This document shows, piece by piece, positions 6,155-10,261 of a stretch of 10,261 nt of DNA. The notes under the pieces were generated by a model. The model did no database searches and was not told the origin of the DNA. It was given only the letters and a program-made list of their open reading frames with translations. The DNA is taken from positions 1-10,261 of the forward strand of contig JAKOSR010000102.1 in assembly GCA_029777225.1 (NCBI GenBank), read 5' to 3'. Source of the stretch: Chloroflexota bacterium. Lineage in GTDB: Bacteria > Chloroflexota > Anaerolineae > Anaerolineales > Anaerolineaceae. The first letter of the stretch is position 1; each line of letters starts with the position of its first letter. Position numbers and translations under genes: made by a program.

Positions 6155-7136
6155 GCTCAAAGGGCAAAAGGTTTTGGTAACCGGCGCGGGTGGCTTCATC
6201 GGCTCCCGGCTCACTGATTTATTGGTCCAGGCCGGCTGCCAGACCCGCGTCTTCGTCCGCTACACCTCCCGGGCTGAAATCGGTTTGCTCAGATACCTGC
6301 CCCGCCCAACCCTGGACTCGCTCGAAATCATCCGCGGTGACCTGCGCGATGAGGATGCCGTCAGCAAAGCCGCCGCGGGGGTTGATCTCATCTTCCACCT
6401 TGGCGCGCTCATTTCCATCCCCTATTCCTACGTTCACCCGGTTGAGACCGTGCAAACCAACATCCTCGGCACGCTGAATGTGCTTCAGGCCTGCCGCGAG
6501 CATGGCTGCCGCCTCATCCACACCTCCAGCAGCGAGGTCTACGGCACCGCGCTCTACGCGCCAATCGATGAAGCCCATCCCCTGCAAGGTCAATCACCCT
6601 ACTCCGCGAGCAAAATTGGCGCGGATAAACTGGTGGAAAGCTACCAGCGCAGTTTTGGCGTCAGCGCGTTCACCATCCGCCCGTTTAACACCTATGGTCC
6701 GGGCCAGTCCACTCGCGCGGTCATCCCGACCATCATCTCCCAGGCTCTCACCCAGGATATCATCCAGCTTGGCAACCTCACTGCCATCCGGGACTTCACC
6801 TACGTGGACGACACCGTTTCCGCTTTCCTCCTGGCCGCCCAGGCCGAAGACTTGGAAGGCGAGGTGATTAACCTCGGCTCCGGGCAGGAAATCTCCATCG
6901 CTGGCCTGGCGGCGCTCATCATTTCCCTGGTCGGCCGCCGGGTTGAAATCCAGACGGACCCGCAACGCCTGCGCCCCGACAATTCCGAGGTAATGCGCCT
7001 CATTTCGAATAACAGCAAGGCTAAATCCCTGCTCAATTGGGCTCCAACGGTCAGCCTCGAATCAGGCCTGCGCCAAACCATCGCCTGGATGCGGCAGCAC
7101 CCGGAGCTCTACAATGCCTCGGTTTACGGGGTGTAG
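6144..7136 (+). CDS. legB: LegB-like NAD-dependent NDP-hexosamine 4,6-dehydratase
   Basis: A 330-residue extended SDR enzyme. The start ATG 6144 sits inside the end of the sugar transferase gene; longer frames upstream are out-of-frame reading of that gene. Visible motifs are the NAD(P)-binding TGAGGFIG (13-20), an acidic GDLRDED segment, HLGAL, the dehydratase active-site block HTSSSEVYGT (126-135) with the Ser-Ser-Glu arrangement, YSASK (Tyr153, Lys157), RPFNTYGPGQ (179-188) and RDFTYVDDT (216-224). The stretch around PIDEAHPLQGQSPYSASKIG closely resembles LegB, which makes the 4-keto-6-deoxy intermediate in the legionaminic acid pathway. A UDP- or GDP-GlcNAc 4,6-dehydratase role is therefore likely; the nucleotide is uncertain. 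The neighbouring nucleotidyltransferase and aminotransferase fit a 4-amino-4,6-dideoxysugar pathway. No LegI-type synthase or LegF-type CMP transferase is in the window, so the end product need not be legionaminic acid. Confidence 0.88.
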   Translation: MKAELKGQKVLVTGAGGFIGSRLTDLLVQAGCQTRVFVRYTSRAEIGLLRYLPRPTLDSLEIIRGDLRDEDAVSKAAAGVDLIFHLGALISIPYSYVHPVETVQTNILGTLNVLQACREHGCRLIHTSSSEVYGTALYAPIDEAHPLQGQSPYSASKIGADKLVESYQRSFGVSAFTIRPFNTYGPGQSTRAVIPTIISQALTQDIIQLGNLTAIRDFTYVDDTVSAFLLAAQAEDLEGEVINLGSGQEISIAGLAALIISLVGRRVEIQTDPQRLRPDNSEVMRLISNNSKAKSLLNWAPTVSLESGLRQTIAWMRQHPELYNASVYGV

Positions 7137-7146
7137 TCCCGCTGGG

Positions 7147-7161
7147 CTCATTGTTAATGAG
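7147..7161. repeat. Hairpin CTCATT-GTT-AATGAG after the dehydratase
   Basis: A perfect 6-bp inverted repeat with a 3-nt loop, 11 nt after the dehydratase stop. The only T-run is TTTTT at 7176-7180, too far away for a classic intrinsic terminator. It may still weaken read-through before the promoter at 7179. Confidence 0.35.
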
Positions 7162-7178
7162 TTCAAAACCACCAATTT

Positions 7179-7208
7179 TTGAGCCGATTGGGTATTGACG
7201 GGTATAAT
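7179..7208 (+). promoter_or_regulatory. Sigma-70-type promoter for the nucleotidyltransferase
   Basis: TTGAGC (7179-7184) and a perfect TATAAT (7203-7208) are separated by 18 nt. Transcription would start near 7215, giving a leader of about 32 nt before ATG 7247. A tempting TTGACG at 7195-7200 is only 2 nt from the -10 and cannot be the partner. Confidence 0.7.
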
Positions 7209-7246
7209 CTAGAGACAATCCTTTATCCAAATCAAGGGGAGCTTTT

Positions 7247-7957
7247 ATGAAAGCAGTAATTTTGGCTGGCGGCAAGGGCACGCGTCTCGCGCCCTATACC
7301 TATGTTTTACCCAAACCCCTGATGCCGGTGGGAGATCGGGCCATTCTCGAAATCCTGCTGCGCCAGATGAGCCGGGCCGGTATCCACAAGGTCACGCTCA
7401 CCGTGGGCTACCTGGCCAGCCTGATGCAGGCCTTCTTCCAGGACGGCAAGCAATTGGGCCTTTCCATCGATTATTGCTACGAAGATCACCCCCTCGGCAC
7501 CGCTGGCCCGCTGGCCTTTGTTAAGGACCTGCAAACCACCTTCCTCGTCAGCAATGGCGACGTGCTCACGCTCCTTGACCTGGCCGACTTTCTCAGGTTC
7601 CACCAGGAACAGGGTGGCATTTGCACCATTGCCATGCACAAACGCCAGCAGAAGGTCAACCTTGGCGTCATCGAACAGAACGATGGCGACCATCGCGTCA
7701 CCGGCTACATCGAAAAGCCCACGCTGGATTACAAGGTCAGCATGGGCATCTACTGCTTTGAACCGCGCGTGCTCCAGTACATCCCCCAAGGCGAGTATCT
7801 TGACTTCCCGAACCTCGTCCACAAGCTCCTGGATGCTGGTGAGAAGGTGGTGGGGTACCCCTACGATGGCTACTGGCGCGACCTCGGCAACCCTGAAGAT
7901 TTCACCCAGGCATGCGTTGATTTTGAAGCCATGCGCTCTCAGTTCCTGCCGGAGTAG
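7247..7957 (+). CDS. Sugar-nucleotide transferase (NTP_transferase family)
   Basis: A 236-residue sugar-1-phosphate nucleotidyltransferase that joins a sugar phosphate to an NTP and releases pyrophosphate. ATG 7247 has the ribosome site AAGGGGAG (7234-7241). Motifs are the NTP-binding GGKGTRL (8-14), PKPLMPVG with its catalytic-region lysine (22-29), LGTAGPL (83-89), SNGDVLT with the metal-binding Asp105 (102-108), GYIEKP (153-158) and YWRDLGNPEDF (209-219). The protein is a single catalytic domain with no left-handed beta-helix or cupin extension, so it is shorter than GlmU or bifunctional ManC enzymes. The substrate could be glucosamine-, GlcNAc-, mannose- or heptose-1-phosphate. Between a LegB-like dehydratase and an aminotransferase, a PtmE-like role (supplying GDP-glucosamine in Campylobacter legionaminic acid synthesis) is attractive but unproven. 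It has its own promoter and lies 3 nt before the aminotransferase. Confidence 0.92.
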   Translation: MKAVILAGGKGTRLAPYTYVLPKPLMPVGDRAILEILLRQMSRAGIHKVTLTVGYLASLMQAFFQDGKQLGLSIDYCYEDHPLGTAGPLAFVKDLQTTFLVSNGDVLTLLDLADFLRFHQEQGGICTIAMHKRQQKVNLGVIEQNDGDHRVTGYIEKPTLDYKVSMGIYCFEPRVLQYIPQGEYLDFPNLVHKLLDAGEKVVGYPYDGYWRDLGNPEDFTQACVDFEAMRSQFLPE

Positions 7958-7960
7958 ACC

Positions 7961-9100
7961 ATGAACTGGCGCGTTCCGTTGGCTGATGTGCAATTGGGAG
8001 TGGAGGAAGAAAACGCTGTCCTGGAGGTGCTGCGCTCCGGCTGGCTAACCATGGGGGCGGTCACCAAGGCTTTTGAAGAGGAATTTGCCAGCTTCTGCGG
8101 GGCCAAACACGCCCTTGCGGTCACCAATGCCACTGCCGGGCTGCACCTGGCGTGCGTAGCGGCGGGGGTTGGGCCGGGGGATGAGGTCATCCTGCCCTCG
8201 CTCACCTTCGTGGCCAGCGCCAACGCCATCCAATACGCGGGTGCCACGCCCGTCTTCGCGGATATCGAAAGCCTGGACTGGTTATGCATCTCGCCAGCCA
8301 GTATCGAGCGCGCGATTACCCCCAAAACCAAGGCCATCATGGTGGTGCACTACGCCGGCTACACCTGCGATATGCCGGCCATTCTCGAAATCGCCAAAAC
8401 CCACAACCTCGCCGTCATCGAGGACGCCGCTCACGCGGTAGGCGCTTCCCTTCAGGGCAGGGCTTTGGGCACCTGGGGCGACGTGGGTTGTTACAGCTTC
8501 TTTGGCAACAAAAACATGACCACCGCGGAAGGCGGCATGCTGGTGACCAACAACCCTGAAATCGCCGAAAAAGCCAGGTTATTGCGCTCGCATGGCATGA
8601 CCACGCTCACCTGGGACCGCCACCAGGGCCACGCCAGTACCTATGACGTGGTGGCGGCCGGTTATAACTATCGCATGGATGAAATCCGCTCGGCGCTCGG
8701 CCGGGAGCAGCTCAAGAAGCTGCCGGCCGGTAACATGCGTCGTGGCGAACTGGTGACGCGCTACCGCGAGTTGTTGGCAGAACTTGCTCCAGAGGTTCTG
8801 GTCCCGTTCAGTGCTGATCGTGGTCAAAGCAGCTACCACATTTTGCCTGTCCTCCTGCCGGAAGGTGTGGAAAAACAGGCGGTCATGGCCTCCATGAAAG
8901 CCCAGGGCATCCAAACCAGCTGGCACTACCCGCCGGTGCATGGCTTCAGCATTTATCGGGACCATGCGAACGCGGACCTGTTGCCGCTCACGCAAACCTG
9001 CGCTGGAAGGGAGCTGACCTTGCCGCTCTTCCCCACTATGACCGCGGAACAGGTGGCCTGGGTGGTCGAAGCGCTTCAGGCTGCCATCAAAGAAAGGTAA
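7961..9100 (+). CDS. DegT/DnrJ/EryC1/StrS family PLP-dependent sugar aminotransferase
   Basis: A 379-residue type I fold PLP enzyme that converts a keto-sugar nucleotide to an amino sugar, normally with glutamate as amino donor. ATG 7961 is 3 nt after the upstream stop, with GGAG at 7951-7954 as ribosome site, so the two genes are translationally linked. Conserved points are the N-terminal SGWLTMG (26-32), the phosphate-binding TNATAGLHLA (55-64), EDAAHAVGA with the PLP pyridine-binding Asp155, SFFGNKNMTTAEGG with the Schiff-base Lys184, and a HGMTTLTWDRHQGH segment (211-224) followed by GYNYRMDE (234-241). All catalytic residues are present and length is normal. With the LegB-like dehydratase it probably makes an NDP-4-amino-4,6-dideoxyhexose. 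Other family roles, such as perosamine- or C3-amination, cannot be excluded. Confidence 0.93.
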   Translation: MNWRVPLADVQLGVEEENAVLEVLRSGWLTMGAVTKAFEEEFASFCGAKHALAVTNATAGLHLACVAAGVGPGDEVILPSLTFVASANAIQYAGATPVFADIESLDWLCISPASIERAITPKTKAIMVVHYAGYTCDMPAILEIAKTHNLAVIEDAAHAVGASLQGRALGTWGDVGCYSFFGNKNMTTAEGGMLVTNNPEIAEKARLLRSHGMTTLTWDRHQGHASTYDVVAAGYNYRMDEIRSALGREQLKKLPAGNMRRGELVTRYRELLAELAPEVLVPFSADRGQSSYHILPVLLPEGVEKQAVMASMKAQGIQTSWHYPPVHGFSIYRDHANADLLPLTQTCAGRELTLPLFPTMTAEQVAWVVEALQAAIKER

Positions 9101-9126
9101 GGCCCAAAATAGGTTTCATACGGCGT

Positions 9127-9879
9127 TTGTTTGGCTTGTTTCTGGTTGGCTTGGTGTGTCTTTCAGGGTGCAAGAGCCAGTCGAAAACTGGAGATCAGGT
9201 CTTCCAGGGTGGAGTAGGGGCGACTCTGCAAAAGACCTCCAACTCCTATCGAACCACACCCCCCAACCCATTCGCTCCTCAGACGACGAATGACCTGCCA
9301 GACGCGTCAACAACCCTTACACTGTTACCGCCCTTAGCCAGTGGCACTCCCAATGCGCCACAACCGGCCACGCCAACCCAAACACAACGTCCAACCCAGC
9401 CGTCAAATCCTAATCCCGCGACCTACCCAACAGCGCAAAGTACTTCACCTGCCACGGCAACCCCAACTGCTACTAGAACAAGCACCCCCAGCCCAACCCC
9501 AACAGCCACTCAGACAAACACTCCCAGCCCAACCTCGTCGGCTACTCAACCTGCGACATGGCCGGGAGAATGGGTGATCTATTGGCTGTTACCCAATGGA
9601 ACGACCCGTTCTGGTACCCTAACTGTCTCTCTGGAGCAAACGCAGCTCTCCGCGAGCGCGGACTTCGGTCAGATCCAGATGACTTTTTCTGGAACAGTTT
9701 ATACAGATGGAAAAGAAATCTCCGGAAATTACGCTCAACCCTCTGAAAGCGGCACTTTCTTCTGGCTCATGAATGCCACGGGTCAATTTATTGGCAACCT
9801 GGACAACCTGGTTGGCTTTTGCGGGGCGAAACAAGGCATGCCCCAGCCAAATCCCTGTGAGTACTTCACCCCAAGATAG
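9127..9879 (+). CDS. Small lipoprotein with Thr/Pro-rich linker; start codon uncertain
   Basis: A secreted lipoprotein of about 250 residues counted from TTG 9127. The hydrophobic segment ends in a perfect lipobox LSGC, with the lipidated Cys at residue 15. From TTG the signal peptide has no positive residues and is too short; the upstream in-frame codons read PKIGFIRR, which gives a proper n-region. True initiation may therefore be at a non-standard ATA (9109, after AAGG at 9099-9102; or 9118) or at another rare codon. From about residue 38 to 142 the chain is a Thr/Ser/Pro/Gln-rich linker, a likely wall-spanning or O-glycosylated stalk, including a 12-residue tandem repeat. The C-terminal domain (about 143-250) begins WPGEWVIYW and is strand-rich with two Cys near the end (FCGAK, NPCEY), possibly a disulfide. 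No known family is recognised. The gene starts about 26 nt after the aminotransferase and may be cotranscribed. Confidence 0.78.
   Translation: MFGLFLVGLVCLSGCKSQSKTGDQVFQGGVGATLQKTSNSYRTTPPNPFAPQTTNDLPDASTTLTLLPPLASGTPNAPQPATPTQTQRPTQPSNPNPATYPTAQSTSPATATPTATRTSTPSPTPTATQTNTPSPTSSATQPATWPGEWVIYWLLPNGTTRSGTLTVSLEQTQLSASADFGQIQMTFSGTVYTDGKEISGNYAQPSESGTFFWLMNATGQFIGNLDNLVGFCGAKQGMPQPNPCEYFTPR
9478..9549 (+). repeat. Two 36-bp tandem repeats in the lipoprotein linker
   Basis: Units 9478-9513 and 9514-9549 encode TSTPSPTPTATQ and TNTPSPTSSATQ. They keep the reading frame and share the core CCCAGCCCAACC at DNA level. They look like an in-frame duplication of the flexible stalk and may vary in number between strains. 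Confidence 0.7.
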
Positions 9880-9912
9880 AGGCCAACTTTTCAGCAATAG
9901 TGACCAACTGGA

Positions 9913-9940
9913 TTGACACTCATGGGTAATAGTATATAAT
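9913..9940 (+). promoter_or_regulatory. Consensus sigma-70-type promoter
   Basis: Perfect TTGACA (9913-9918) and perfect TATAAT (9935-9940) with a 16-nt spacer, in the gap after the lipoprotein gene. Transcription would start near 9947. This is the best promoter in the window and points at the secreted protein starting at 10102, predicting high constitutive expression. Confidence 0.8.
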
Positions 9941-9946
9941 TATTTT

Positions 9947-10101
9947 GGTAGTAGTAGGTCTCTTTTGCGTTCTTCGTTGGTGGGGTTGTTCTGAAGGACC
10001 TGTAAGAAATTTTGGGGGTTTGAGGGTCAACAGCACCAGATGATCTGCAGTAGGCGATCGGTCGGAAAAAGGTCTGGTTTAGCAATGAAAGAGGAAAACA
10101 T
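9947..10101 (+). promoter_or_regulatory. Long 5' leader (about 155 nt) of the secreted-protein gene
   Basis: The stretch between the predicted start site and ATG 10102 carries no open frame I would call. It is G/T-rich in its first half (TTTTGGGGGTTTGAGGG around 10010-10027) and ends in a clear ribosome site, AGAGGA before ATG. I did not recognise a riboswitch or a terminator-type hairpin. A leader of this length may fold or stabilise the mRNA. Confidence 0.4.
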
Positions 10102-10261
10102 ATGAAAACGACAAAATGGATGGTTATTCTCAGTGTAACGATTATTCTCTCCCTTTTTGTTGTCAGCGGGGCTAATGCCTGGACGGTTGGCAACGTGGAA
10201 GGCACCTGGGGGATGATCGACCGCGGTGCCGGCGGATCGTTGATCGACCTGGTAGGTATCA
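10102..10261 (+). CDS. Secreted protein, N-terminal fragment, truncated at window end
   Basis: ATG 10102 follows GAGG (10091-10094) with 7-nt spacing, and the frame stays open to the window end (53 codons). The product starts with a classic Sec signal peptide: a basic n-region MKTTK, a hydrophobic core (about 6-22), and ANA at 24-26 as the signal peptidase I site, so the mature chain should begin WTVGN. The visible mature part is VEGTWGMIDRGAGG and onward, Gly/Trp-rich and probably strand-forming. It resembles short secreted proteins that I associate with Anaerolineae, often in multiple copies; function is unknown. The strong promoter upstream suggests an abundant exported protein. It is transcribed separately from the glycan genes. 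Confidence 0.85.
   Translation, partial: MKTTKWMVILSVTIILSLFVVSGANAWTVGNVEGTWGMIDRGAGGSLIDLVGI

Noticed and set aside
5489..6214. Long open frame on the minus strand (241 codons) opposite the sugar transferase
   Set aside because: It is antisense to a gene with clear domain motifs; its translation has low-complexity, shadow-like composition and no recognisable motif.
7195..7208. TTGACG next to TATAAT as a -35/-10 pair
   Set aside because: Only 2 nt separate them; the valid -35 partner is TTGAGC at 7179-7184.
7307..7993. Long open frame on the minus strand (228 codons) opposite the nucleotidyltransferase
   Set aside because: The + strand encodes an intact family protein with all motifs; the antisense frame follows from codon bias.

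Overview
The window reads as part of an exopolysaccharide / cell-surface glycan biosynthesis locus, all on the + strand. The likely source is an Anaerolineae-type Chloroflexota bacterium. That placement is an inference from three things: the codon and GC style, a lipoprotein with a long Thr/Pro-rich linker of TPTATPTP type, and a secreted protein beginning in the style of small Anaerolineae extracellular proteins. No rRNA or other marker gene is present to confirm it.

Layout. (1) Positions 1-3652 look like one transcription unit: the C-terminal part of a GT4 glycosyltransferase, a PaaK/CapK-like adenylate-forming enzyme (ATGA overlap), an ExoA-like GT2 glycosyltransferase with C-terminal membrane helices, and a SAM-dependent methyltransferase that appears to begin at a CTG codon inside the end of the GT2 gene. 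A strong intrinsic terminator at 3681-3714 closes it. (2) Positions 3716-4621 hold a lone 132-aa protein of unknown function with an AT-hook-like RRGRPRK motif, followed by an AT-rich intergenic stretch with small palindromes and a TATAAT element. (3) Positions 4622-7136 hold a polyprenyl-phosphate sugar-1-phosphate transferase whose domains are in reversed order (catalytic domain first, then four membrane helices and a CapD-type nucleotide-binding domain). It overlaps by 11 nt a LegB-like NDP-hexosamine 4,6-dehydratase. (4) From a good sigma-70-type promoter at 7179-7208 run a sugar-nucleotide transferase and a DegT/DnrJ/EryC1/StrS PLP aminotransferase, then a small lipoprotein whose start codon is unclear. 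(5) A consensus promoter at 9913-9940 drives, through a leader of about 155 nt, a secreted protein cut off by the window end.

Working model (inference). The nucleotidyltransferase activates a hexose(amine)-1-phosphate. The LegB-like enzyme makes the 4-keto-6-deoxy intermediate and the aminotransferase installs the 4-amino group. The sugar transferase then puts a phosphosugar onto the lipid carrier, and the GT4 and GT2 enzymes extend it. The methyltransferase and the CapK-like enzyme may decorate the glycan or precursors. The main novelty candidate is the permuted sugar transferase, which also carries Asn where the nucleophilic Asp of the Asp-Glu dyad is expected. I saw no CRISPR array, insertion sequence, tRNA or rRNA.
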